Assembly: GCA_021786265.1 (NCBI GenBank)
Contig: JAJYNP010000273.1
Span: forward strand, 24,814-88,813
Direction: 5' to 3'
Length of the DNA stretch: 64,000 bases
Source of the DNA: Chloroflexota bacterium
GTDB taxonomy: Bacteria; Chloroflexota; Limnocylindria; Limnocylindrales; CSP1-4
Shown one piece after another: positions 1 through 7,330 of the stretch. The notes beneath the pieces are model-generated. The model ran no database searches, had not been told where the DNA came from, and worked only from the letters and a program-made list of their open reading frames with translations. How positions within the stretch are numbered: the stretch's first letter is position 1; the number at the start of each line of letters is the position of its first letter. The position numbers and the translations under genes are program-made.

Positions 1-89
1 GCGGCTACGACGCGGCCTCGCGCGTGATCACGGTGATGGACCAGATGCTCGACCAGCTCATCAACCATACCGGCGTGGTCGGGCTGTAG
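1..89 (+). CDS. flgK: Flagellar hook-associated protein FlgK, C-terminal end (partial)
   Basis: Only the last 28 codons are inside the window (frame starting at base 3, stop TAG at 87-89). The residues contain VITVMDQMLDQLINHTG, the typical C-terminal helix of FlgK, the hook-filament junction protein, whose ends pack as coiled coil in the D0 domain. flgL follows after 11 bases, the usual flgK-flgL order, which supports the call on so short a fragment. Confidence 0.8.
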   Translation, partial: GYDAASRVITVMDQMLDQLINHTGVVGL

Positions 90-100
90 GAGGCGTCGCC

Positions 101-1009
101 ATGCGCATCACCGATCGCATGATCGCCCAGAGCGCCCTGCTCAACACCGAGGCCAATCTGCAGGCCATGTCGGTCACGCAGGACCAGATCGGCTCCGGCA
201 AGCAGCTGCTGAAGCCGTCCGACGATCCCACCGCGGTGGTCTCCTCGATCCAGACCAGCGACGCGCTGGCACAGATCAACCAGTACCTGCGCAACATCGA
301 CGTGGCGACCAATCTCACCTCTGCGGCCGACTCCGCGCTATCCGACGCCGGCACCGTCATGCAGCGCGCCAACGAGCTGGCCATCGAAGCCGCCAACGGG
401 ACACTCACCGCGTCCGATCGGCAGGCCGTCGAGACCGAAGTCGACCAGCTCACGGCGCAACTCGTCGCCGACGCCAATACCAGGACGGGCGACACATACC
501 TGTTCTCCGGCACCGGCAGCGTGGCACCCTACGCGTACACGCCGGCGGCACAGAGCGGCGGGGCCTGGGCCGCTGCGGGCCTGGTCGGCGCCTACCAGGG
601 CGACTCGAACCCGGTCTGGGCGCGGATCTCCCCCGGTGTCGCGGTCCAGATCAACGTCACGGGGGACGCCGTGTCCTTCGGCCCCGCGCTGAAGGCGCTG
701 ACGGAGCTGCAGAGCGACCTCGTAGCCGGCAACGCCCCCTCCGGCGCCACCCTGCAGGACATCCAGTCGGGCCTCAACCAGCTCACGTTTGCCCGCGCCA
801 GGGTCGGCGCGGCAGCGAACCGGCTGCAACAGACCCAGACCAACCTGCAGAACCAGCAGACGGCGGTGACGCAGCTCCTGTCGAGCCTCGATGACGTGGA
901 CATGGCGGCCGCCATCAGCCAGCTCCAGCAACAGCAGCTGACCTACAACGCCGCCCTCCAGGTCACCGGGAAGATCCTGCAGACGAGCCTGATCGATGTT
1001 CTCAAGTGA
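101..1009 (+). CDS. flgL: Flagellar hook-associated protein 3 (FlgL)
   Basis: A 302-residue protein of the flagellin superfamily. The N-terminal helix (MRITDRMIAQSALLN) and the C-terminal helix (ALQVTGKILQTSLIDVLK) form the D0/D1 coiled coil; the middle (about 130-220) is the variable exposed domain. It links the hook cap region to the filament and is exported by the flagellar type III system. The start ATG at 101 has GGAGG at 89-93. It lies 11 bases after flgK and overlaps fliW by 14 bases, so the three are almost certainly one transcript. Length and order match flgL of other monoderm bacteria. Confidence 0.93.
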   Translation: MRITDRMIAQSALLNTEANLQAMSVTQDQIGSGKQLLKPSDDPTAVVSSIQTSDALAQINQYLRNIDVATNLTSAADSALSDAGTVMQRANELAIEAANGTLTASDRQAVETEVDQLTAQLVADANTRTGDTYLFSGTGSVAPYAYTPAAQSGGAWAAAGLVGAYQGDSNPVWARISPGVAVQINVTGDAVSFGPALKALTELQSDLVAGNAPSGATLQDIQSGLNQLTFARARVGAAANRLQQTQTNLQNQQTAVTQLLSSLDDVDMAAAISQLQQQQLTYNAALQVTGKILQTSLIDVLK

Positions 1010-1451
1010 CGGGCGCCAGGCCGGTCCGTCCGGCGACCTGCCCGCCGATGCGCATGGGCGGCCGGCCGGCGATCCGGCCGGCGAGGTCGCAGCCGACCTG
1101 ACGCTGCCCGAGGGGCTGGTGGGCCTGCCGGCGTTGCGGCGCTTCGGCGTGGCCCAGCTCCCGGGCGCGCGCTTGTTCCGGCTCGACTCGCTGGACGACC
1201 CGGGGTTCGGGGTGGTGGCCGCGCTCGCCGATGACGTCCGCCCCGGCACCGTGAAGGCGCTGATCGCGCGTGGGCTCGCCGCTCCCGGGTCCACGTCCCT
1301 GGTGTTGCTCTCCACCCACGGCGACCCGCCGACGATCACCGCGAACCTGGCAGGCCCGATCGTGGTGGGTCCGGCCGCAGGAACCGCGCGGCAGCTCGTG
1401 CTGGACGACGCGGAGTTCCCGCTGCGCGCCCCGATCAGCGTCCCGGGCTGA
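996..1451 (+). CDS. fliW: Flagellar assembly factor FliW
   Basis: A 151-residue FliW-family protein. It carries the family pattern LTLPEGLVGLPALRRFG near residue 30 and a compact beta-barrel with no signal peptide or membrane segment. FliW binds CsrA allosterically and is released from it by newly made flagellin, coupling flagellin translation to filament assembly. The ATG at 996 lies inside flgL, and the stop TGA at 1449-1451 overlaps the csrA start (TGATG), so FliW and CsrA are translationally coupled. The first 25 or so residues are low-complexity and not conserved, so an internal start is possible. Confidence 0.88.
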   Translation: MFSSDGRQAGPSGDLPADAHGRPAGDPAGEVAADLTLPEGLVGLPALRRFGVAQLPGARLFRLDSLDDPGFGVVAALADDVRPGTVKALIARGLAAPGSTSLVLLSTHGDPPTITANLAGPIVVGPAAGTARQLVLDDAEFPLRAPISVPG

Positions 1452-1753
1452 TGCTGACGCTGACGCGCCGGGCCGGCCAGGCACTCCTGCTCGGCCCGGA
1501 CGTGGAGATCCGCGTGGTGCGCATCCAGGGGGACCGTGTCGTGCTGGGCATCGCTGCGCCGAAGTATCTGCCGGTCGTCCGCGCCGAGCTGGTCACAGCC
1601 GTACGGGACGAGACGGATGCGTCCGCCCACACGCGGACGACCCTGATCGGCCTGGTCAGTGCCGCTCGCGGTTCGTCGCCAGATCGCGCGGGTCATCAGG
1701 GTTTCTCCCTACCCGGGTTGGGTCGTGGATCGGATCCGGAACCGAGCGCATGA
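1451..1753 (+). CDS. csrA: Carbon storage regulator CsrA
   Basis: Residues 1-60 are a standard CsrA: MLTLTRRAGQALLLG at the start, then the beta-strand EIRVVRIQGDRVVLGIAAP and the LPVVRAEL segment that contributes to RNA binding. CsrA dimers bind GGA motifs in mRNA leaders; with FliW this controls flagellin translation. CsrA proteins usually have 60-75 residues, but this frame runs to 100, adding a Ser/Gly/Pro-rich tail of about 35 residues that may be disordered. The start overlaps the fliW stop, so coupling is likely. Confidence 0.9.
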   Translation: MLTLTRRAGQALLLGPDVEIRVVRIQGDRVVLGIAAPKYLPVVRAELVTAVRDETDASAHTRTTLIGLVSAARGSSPDRAGHQGFSLPGLGRGSDPEPSA

Positions 1754-1875
1754 TCTGATTGTCCGGCCGATCCGGGTCGCAAGGACCTCGACGCCTCTTG
1801 GGCTGCACGCAACAACGAGCCGGAGCCGGCGTCGCTGGACCTGGTGGCCCAGGTGCCGCTGCACGAGATACGGAC

Positions 1876-2610
1876 ATGCTCGAGCTTCTCATCGTGATCC
1901 CGTGTTACAACCACGGTCCATACCTCAAGGAACTCATCGACTCCATCCGGTCGAGCAAGACGACCTGCCAGTATTCCGTCTGCATCGTCGATGACGGCAG
2001 CACCGACGGCAGCTGGCAAGTCATCGACCAATTGCAGCAGACCGTCGCCGGCGTGGTCGGCCTCAGGCTGGCCACCAATCGAAAGACCAGCGCGGCTCGC
2101 AACACAGGCATCGCATCGACTCCAAGCAAGTTCGTGCTGTGCGTCGACGCCGATGACAGGATCCCACCGGACTACGTCCACAAGTTGTGGCGTACGCTCA
2201 AGTACACACCGGCAGACGTGGCCTATGCGGACTCGCAGTTCTTCGGCGGTTTCAACGGTCGATCCAGATTCCCGGAATTCGACATCGATCTCCTCCGCCA
2301 GCGCAACTATGTCAATGCAGGCGCCATGTTTCGACGACAGGTCTGGGAGACTGTGGGCGGTTTCGACGAGGAGATGGTGCTCGGATACGAGGACTGGGAC
2401 TTCTGGTTGAGGACCGCGAGAGCAGGTTTCACGTTCAAGAAGTGCAGCAACACGGAATACCTGTACCGCATCTCAACCGGCCCGAGTCGCAACACAGAGG
2501 CGTCGGCCCGAATGGCAGAGGTCTACGGATATCTGGTGAGCAAGCACGGAGAATGGCTGACGCGCCGATCCAGTGAAGCTCGGCTTGCGATCCAGGAGCC
2601 TTCGCGATGA
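1876..2610 (+). CDS. Family 2 glycosyltransferase (GT-A fold)
   Basis: About 244 residues starting at ATG 1876 (MLELLIVIPCYNHGPYL); an upstream TTG in frame at 1759 adds a low-complexity stretch and is unlikely. The GT2 fold is clear: nucleotide-binding VIPCYN and DDGSTDGSW, the metal-binding CVDADDR (DXD-type), and YEDWDFWLR, the ED motif with the catalytic base. It should move a sugar from a nucleotide-sugar donor. Between csrA and a second glycosyltransferase, upstream of flagellin, a role in flagellin or filament glycosylation is reasonable but unproven. Third positions are visibly richer in A/T than in neighbours, suggesting acquisition by transfer. Confidence 0.8.
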   Translation: MLELLIVIPCYNHGPYLKELIDSIRSSKTTCQYSVCIVDDGSTDGSWQVIDQLQQTVAGVVGLRLATNRKTSAARNTGIASTPSKFVLCVDADDRIPPDYVHKLWRTLKYTPADVAYADSQFFGGFNGRSRFPEFDIDLLRQRNYVNAGAMFRRQVWETVGGFDEEMVLGYEDWDFWLRTARAGFTFKKCSNTEYLYRISTGPSRNTEASARMAEVYGYLVSKHGEWLTRRSSEARLAIQEPSR

Positions 2611-2782
2611 GGTCGCACCTGTGCAATTGCAGGCCTCGCGTTGCGGGTGGGGCCCGGAGAACCGCACGGCTTCGAGGGTGCGAATCCGCGGGCCACGCAA
2701 TGGCCGTAGCAATCGCTCGGGGGCGCCGAGAGGCGACCCGTCTGCCAGTGGCAGCCCTCTGGGATGCCGATGAGGGCATGCC

Positions 2783-4801
2783 ATGAGCTCACCACTGCAC
2801 GTCCTCGTCGCCGGGAGCATCGATTCCGGCGTCTGCGACTTCTACCGGCTCGGAATGTATGCGAGCCGGCTCACCGAGCATGACGTCGAGGTCCGGCCGT
2901 GGATCGTATCGGCGCACGTCCCGCGCGCCTGCGCGGATGATCCGCTTGCAGCCCTCCAGGCCCTCCAGGCGGGCGAGGCCGTGCCCGATCTGACTCCCAT
3001 AGAGTGGGCCGACGTGCTTGTCTTCCGCCGCACGTACGCCACGTCCTGGGTGTGCGGCGACTGCGACGTGGCCGGGCCCGATCGCGCGACCGCCGAGACC
3101 CATTGCACGGCCGCCGGGCACCGCCTGCAGGGCCCGAGCGAGCCGGTCGTGCGGGCGCTCGTCGACCTGCTGGACCGCGATCCCGCCGTGCTGCGCGGCC
3201 GTGCCCTGATGTACGAGACCGACGACGACCTGCTGTCGCCCTCGGTGTGGAACAACCTGTCGCGCCGGCTGGCGCCCGAGCGCGACCTCATCGAGCGTGT
3301 GGTGCGCCGCGCGGATCTCGTCACCACCACGACGCCGGTGATCGCCGGCCGGCTGCGCCGCTTCACCGACGCCGTGCGGGTGATCCGCAACGCCGTGGAC
3401 CCGGCCTGGTACCAGGCCGCCAGCCCGCCGCCTGATCTCGCGGGAGACCCCCGGCTCCTCTTCTATGGTGGCCCCGAGCGGATCGGCCACTACAACGTCT
3501 GCCGGGCCGCCCTGGACGCCGTGGTGGGACGCCATCCCCGCGCCCGCCGCGTCTGGCTGGGCTCGGACCGGCCCTTCCTGTCAGGTGTCGTCGACGAAGT
3601 CCGGCCGTATGTGGCGGGGGTGCCCGCGTTCGCCCGGGCACTCGTCGAGGCCCGGCCCGATGTCGGGCTAGCGCCGGTACTGGGGGACAAGTACGACCTG
3701 GCCCGTTCCGAGCTCCACTGGCTCGAGTACAGCCTGGCGGGTGCGGCCACCGTGGCGTCGCGCACGCCGTTCGGTGGACCGTACGACGTGATCCGCGACG
3801 GGGTGGACGGCCTGCTGGCGGGGAGCCCGCGGGAGTGGCGCCGCCAGCTCGAGCGCATCGTCGCCTCGCGCACGCTGCGCGAAGAGCTCGCCGGACGGGC
3901 ACGCGAACGCGTCCTTGCCGAGTACGACGTGCGCGACCGCGCGGCGGAATGGGCGGATGCCTATCGCTGGGCGGCCGAGCACGCCGGACGCGCCTCGCAG
4001 GGCCGACGCTTCGTGCTTGGCTCGCCAGAGCTGCGGGATGCCGAACCGGCCTGGCACGCGGCGCTGGTGCGCCGCCAGGCCGAGCGGGCCGAGACGGATC
4101 GGCTCCGCGCCGCCCTCGAGACAGCACGGGCCGGCCGAGCGGTCTGCTGGCCGCCGGAGGCCGGGCAGGGGCCACTCGTCACCGTCGTGGTACCCGTCGC
4201 CGGCGACCGGGCGGCGCTGACGCTCCCCGAGGCGCTGCGGTCCGCGCTGACGCAGGCGTATCCACGCGTCGAAGTCGTGATCGTGCTGCAGGGGGTCAGT
4301 GCGCCGGTCGGCCAGGCGGCACGCATGCTGGCCGCGGCCGATCCACGCGTGCGCGTCGTCGACGGAGAGGCCCGCAACATCCGCGGCAGCGCCCCGGGCG
4401 ACGTGCTGGACGCCGTGCTGGACGCCGCCCTGCACGCCGCGCGAGGCGCCTGGATCGCGCCGTTGCCCCCCGACGTCACCTTCACGCCCGATCACCTCGC
4501 GGCCCTCGTCGCCACCGCGCTCGCCGTGCCGCTCGAGTACGTGGCCGGTGAGCTCGACGCTGATGGTGGGCAAGCCGCGGGGAACGGCAGCCCGGCCGCC
4601 GCACACGACGACGAGCCGCCGGTTGCCGGCACGCAGTTGTGGGCCGCCGCATTGCAGGTGCTGCCGCCCGGGCTGCGGCCCGGCATCGTTCCCGACGCGG
4701 GATGGTGGATGCGGGCGCGCGCGGCGGGACTGCGGGTCGGCCGCTTGCAGCGGGTCGTCACCACGCGGGCGACCGGAGCGGCACGCACGCAGGCGGCGTG
4801 A
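2783..4801 (+). CDS. Two-domain glycosyltransferase (GT4-like N-terminus, GT2-like C-terminus)
   Basis: A 672-residue fusion. Residues 1-400 look like a GT-B enzyme: an N-terminal Rossmann-like half (LHVLVAGSIDSGVCDFYRLG), then a donor-binding half with LLFYGGPERIGHY, GLAPVLGDKYD and the C-terminal helix of GT4 proteins. From about 464 a second domain opens with PLVTVVVPVAGDR and continues like a GT2 domain, but the usual DXD is not obvious, so this half may be inactive. A short Cys/His cluster near 90-113 (CGDC, then H and a later H) looks like an inserted zinc site. The position just before flagellin suggests filament glycosylation. A diverged fragment of this gene follows at 4830-5022. Confidence 0.72.
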   Translation: MSSPLHVLVAGSIDSGVCDFYRLGMYASRLTEHDVEVRPWIVSAHVPRACADDPLAALQALQAGEAVPDLTPIEWADVLVFRRTYATSWVCGDCDVAGPDRATAETHCTAAGHRLQGPSEPVVRALVDLLDRDPAVLRGRALMYETDDDLLSPSVWNNLSRRLAPERDLIERVVRRADLVTTTTPVIAGRLRRFTDAVRVIRNAVDPAWYQAASPPPDLAGDPRLLFYGGPERIGHYNVCRAALDAVVGRHPRARRVWLGSDRPFLSGVVDEVRPYVAGVPAFARALVEARPDVGLAPVLGDKYDLARSELHWLEYSLAGAATVASRTPFGGPYDVIRDGVDGLLAGSPREWRRQLERIVASRTLREELAGRARERVLAEYDVRDRAAEWADAYRWAAEHAGRASQGRRFVLGSPELRDAEPAWHAALVRRQAERAETDRLRAALETARAGRAVCWPPEAGQGPLVTVVVPVAGDRAALTLPEALRSALTQAYPRVEVVIVLQGVSAPVGQAARMLAAADPRVRVVDGEARNIRGSAPGDVLDAVLDAALHAARGAWIAPLPPDVTFTPDHLAALVATALAVPLEYVAGELDADGGQAAGNGSPAAAHDDEPPVAGTQLWAAALQVLPPGLRPGIVPDAGWWMRARAAGLRVGRLQRVVTTRATGAARTQAA

Positions 4802-4829
4802 CCACGCACCCGCACGTTCTCCTCTACAG

Positions 4830-5022
4830 GTGAACCGCCTGGAACACGACCTGATCGAGCGGATGGCGCGCCTCGCGGACCTCGGCATCACCGGCACCCC
4901 GCTGCCGGGGCCCACCATGCGTCGCTGGACCGCCCAGATCCGCGTGATCCACAACGCCGGCGATCCACGCCGGTATCCGCCCGGCGCCCCAGCGACCGCG
5001 GACGGTGGGCGGCGCCTCCTCA
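4830..5022 (+). pseudogene. Degenerate duplicate fragment of the upstream glycosyltransferase
   Basis: Read in one frame from the GTG at 4830 this gives NRLEHDLIERMARLADLG, then IRVIHNAGDPRRY and GGRRLL. It aligns without large gaps to the neighbouring glycosyltransferase around residues 165-235 (ERDLIERVVRRADLV, VRVIRNAVDPAWY, DPRLLFYGG). It has no glycosyltransferase start, catalytic core or end, and the frame runs on to a stop at 5109. It fills most of the gap between the glycosyltransferase and flagellin. I read it as a relic of a tandem duplication whose end now carries the flagellin promoter. Confidence 0.65.
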
Positions 5023-5046
5023 AGTCGCGCCCGCCCCGGCCGATAC
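5020..5046 (+). promoter_or_regulatory. Sigma-28 (FliA)-type promoter of flagellin
   Basis: TCAAGTCG, an 11-base spacer and GCCGATAC match the sigma-28 consensus TAAAGTTT-N11-GCCGATAA, strongly in the -10 element and in the spacing. It lies 76 bases before the flagellin start, as expected for a class-3 flagellar gene. The gene for the sigma factor itself is not in the window. Confidence 0.72.
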
Positions 5047-5121
5047 CCCACGTGCGGAGATGGACTCCGCACCGGGCAGGGACGCCCGGACTGGAACGGC
5101 GCAGCGGCTAGGAGGCCCGGC

Positions 5122-6417
5122 GTGAGCACCGTCATCAACACCAACATCAATGCGCTCATCGCGGAGCGCAACCTGAGCGCGCTCTCGACCCAGTACCAGC
5201 AGAGCGTCGAGCGCCTCTCCAGTGGCCTGCGCATCAACCGCGCGGCCGACGACGCAGCCGGCCTGGCCATCAGTCAGAACCTCGAGGCCCAGGTGAACGG
5301 CCTCAACCAGGCTCAGAGCAACGCCCAGGACGGCATGTCGATGGTCCAGACGGCCGAAGGTGCGCTCAACGAAGTGCAGGCCATGCTGCAGCGCATGAGC
5401 GAGCTGGCGGTCGAGGCGGCCAACGGGACCCTGGGCCCAAGCGATCTGCAGAGCGTCGCGAGCGAGATGACCGCGCTGACGTCGGAGATCGACCGGATCT
5501 CGAACTCGACGACGTTCAACGGGCTGAATCTGCTGAACGGCAATCTGGCCACTCAGCTGACGACCTCCGGACTCACGGCGTACAACAACGTCACGGTCAA
5601 CTCGTCGAACTACACCACGACGCCCGGCCTTCTGGTCACCACCGGCGCCACTCCCAACGTCGATGCGCTGGTCTCGAACATCGACGCAAGCGGCGCACAA
5701 TCAGGCACGACGTATCTGCTCGCCAGCGGTACGCAGGGGACTGACACCGTAGTCACCCTGTACAACGCGAGCAGCGCATCTGCCGCAACCGCAAGCCAGA
5801 CGATCGACCTCACCAAGCTCATGGCCAGCGGCAACAACACGGTCACCCTGGACTTCAACCAGCTGGGCATCAGCATGAGCCTGGAGGTCCCGCCGAGCAC
5901 CGCCGTGGTGACCAGTGCCGGCCTGACCGCCTCTGCTTCGCTCTCGGCCGGTGCGATTGCCGGCGACCTCAACGCCTCGAAGCTCGTCACCGCCAGCGGC
6001 AATCAGTCGGCCACCCTGCAGATCGGGGCCAACGCCTCCGACACGCTGGCGATCTCGTTCGCCATGGTGAACTCGACCAGCCTGGGCATCTCGACCAACT
6101 CGAGCTTCCAGGGCTTCACCACGAATCCCACCAACGCCGAGGCCAACGCGCTGATCAGCGTCTTCGACAACGCGATCAACCAGGTCAGCACGATCCGCGG
6201 CAACTTCGGCGCCACGGAAAACCGGCTCCAGCACACGGTCAACAGCCTGAGCGTCGCGTCGGAGAACCTGACGGCGTCCCAGTCGCGCATCCAGGACCTG
6301 GACGTGGCATCGGAGATGGTGAACTTCACCAAGCTCCAGATCCTCCAGCAGGCCGGCGTCTCGGTCCTCGCGCAGGCCAACCAGTCCCCGTCCTACGTCC
6401 TGAAGCTGCTCCAGTAA
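5122..6417 (+). CDS. fliC: Flagellin
   Basis: About 431 residues from GTG 5122, preceded by GGAGG at 5111-5115; the frame is open further upstream but the family starts here (STVINTNINALIAERNLS). The conserved N-terminal D0/D1 helices include RLSSGLRINRAADDAAGLAI, and the C-terminal ones include DLDVASEMVNFTKLQILQQA and QANQSPSYVLKLLQ. The centre (about 170-340) is the Ser/Thr-rich surface domain, a possible glycan acceptor for the two transferases upstream. It polymerises into the filament after export with FliS. A perfect hairpin after the stop probably ends transcription. Confidence 0.95.
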   Translation: MSTVINTNINALIAERNLSALSTQYQQSVERLSSGLRINRAADDAAGLAISQNLEAQVNGLNQAQSNAQDGMSMVQTAEGALNEVQAMLQRMSELAVEAANGTLGPSDLQSVASEMTALTSEIDRISNSTTFNGLNLLNGNLATQLTTSGLTAYNNVTVNSSNYTTTPGLLVTTGATPNVDALVSNIDASGAQSGTTYLLASGTQGTDTVVTLYNASSASAATASQTIDLTKLMASGNNTVTLDFNQLGISMSLEVPPSTAVVTSAGLTASASLSAGAIAGDLNASKLVTASGNQSATLQIGANASDTLAISFAMVNSTSLGISTNSSFQGFTTNPTNAEANALISVFDNAINQVSTIRGNFGATENRLQHTVNSLSVASENLTASQSRIQDLDVASEMVNFTKLQILQQAGVSVLAQANQSPSYVLKLLQ

Positions 6418-6454
6418 GCCAGCCATAGGGCGCGCCAGCGCGCGCTACAGCATC

Positions 6455-6485
6455 GAGCGGCCGGCGACCCCATCGCCGGCCGCTC
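6455..6485 (+). terminator. Perfect 12-bp hairpin after flagellin
   Basis: GAGCGGCCGGCG and its exact reverse complement are separated by a 7-base loop (6467-6473), 38 bases after the flagellin stop. The stem is very GC-rich but no T-run follows, so it may end or attenuate transcription, or protect the 3' end of the abundant flagellin mRNA before fliS. Confidence 0.6.
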
Positions 6486-6521
6486 CCGTTGATCCCCGGC
6501 ACTTCGGAGTCGGTTACCCAG

Positions 6522-7055
6522 ATGACTGCCCCGCTCGCCTCTGCCTATCGCGCCACCCAGATCGCCACCGCCTCCCCCGCCGAGCAGATCGTCCTCCTCT
6601 ACCAGGGCGCCATCCGCCACGGGCTGGCTCATCTCGCGGCCCTCGAACGCGGCCAGATCGAGGCCGCCCACCGCTCCTCGATGCGGGCCCAGGAGATCGT
6701 CGCGGCCCTGCGCGCATCGCTCGACCACTCGGCCGGCCCCATCGCCGGTCAGCTCGAACAGCTCTACACGTTCGTCCTCGAGCGGCTGGTGGCGGGCAAC
6801 ATGGGCAAGACGCCGGGCCCGACGCAAGAGGCCCTCGAAGTGCTGCGCGGCCTGTTGCCTGCCTGGCAGGCGGTTGCCGCCCAGGTCGGGCCGCGCGAGC
6901 CGTCCGCGGGCGCCACCGGCGCCTCCGTCGTCGCCCAGCCGGGCGCTCAGCCTTCCTCCGGGTCAGCCCGGGAGCCCCGGCCGGCCCCGGTGCTCGGGCC
7001 CCGGCCGGCGAGCGTGCGCCCCCTCGTCGCCCCGGTCGCTTCTTCCAGCCGATGA
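6522..7055 (+). CDS. fliS: Flagellin export chaperone FliS
   Basis: A 177-residue protein from ATG 6522 (a TTG at 6489 is less likely). Residues 1-125 are FliS: AYRATQIATASPAEQIVLLY, the GAIRHGLAHLAALERG helix, and the four-helix bundle ending LEVLRGLLPAWQAVAAQ. FliS caps the C-terminus of unpolymerised flagellin and presents it to the export gate. A Pro/Ala/Ser-rich tail of about 50 residues follows the bundle, longer than usual. Its stop overlaps the next start (ATGA). Confidence 0.9.
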   Translation: MTAPLASAYRATQIATASPAEQIVLLYQGAIRHGLAHLAALERGQIEAAHRSSMRAQEIVAALRASLDHSAGPIAGQLEQLYTFVLERLVAGNMGKTPGPTQEALEVLRGLLPAWQAVAAQVGPREPSAGATGASVVAQPGAQPSSGSAREPRPAPVLGPRPASVRPLVAPVASSSR

Positions 7056-7285
7056 GCGGGAGACCGCTCGACCTGCGCGTGTCCCGTGTCGTCCTCGAGC
7101 GCCTGGAGGGGATCCTCGGCGACGACCCGGCAGCACTCCTCGCGCTCGGGTGCCACCTCGCCGAGGCACGCCGCCGGCTGGCCCGCGGAGCGTCCGGCCC
7201 CCGGTCGGTTCGCCGGCCAGGATCCCGGCCGCCTGGCCGCCACGCGCCTCAAGTCGGGGACCTGCGCAACCGACCCCTTCCCTGA
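7052..7285 (+). CDS. Small hypothetical protein between fliS and fliD
   Basis: A 77-residue frame whose ATG overlaps the fliS stop (ATGA at 7052-7055), typical of coupled translation. Residues 1-45 predict a helical, Leu/Arg-rich segment (VVLERLEGILGDDPAALLALG); the rest is Arg/Pro-rich and may be disordered. The slot between fliS and fliD is where small chaperones such as FliT or FlgN-like proteins occur in other bacteria, but no family signature is visible, so the function stays unassigned. Confidence 0.45.
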   Translation: MSGRPLDLRVSRVVLERLEGILGDDPAALLALGCHLAEARRRLARGASGPRSVRRPGSRPPGRHAPQVGDLRNRPLP

Positions 7286-7330
7286 CGCGTTCCCGCGCCC
7301 CAGGGCGCAGGGTTCCAGGAGGCAGGCAGC

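Noticed and set aside
338..1696. Long minus-strand frame opposite flgL-fliW-csrA, and similar long frames opposite many genes
   Set aside because: In 70 % GC DNA stop codons are rare, so long open frames arise opposite real genes. These lack ribosome sites, domains and protein-like composition, while the opposite strand holds clear families.
2611..2782. Possible c-di-GMP or other riboswitch before the fused glycosyltransferase
   Set aside because: ACGCAATGGCC recalls part of the GEMM motif, but the conserved tetraloop/receptor and the two stems could not be built. Not supported.
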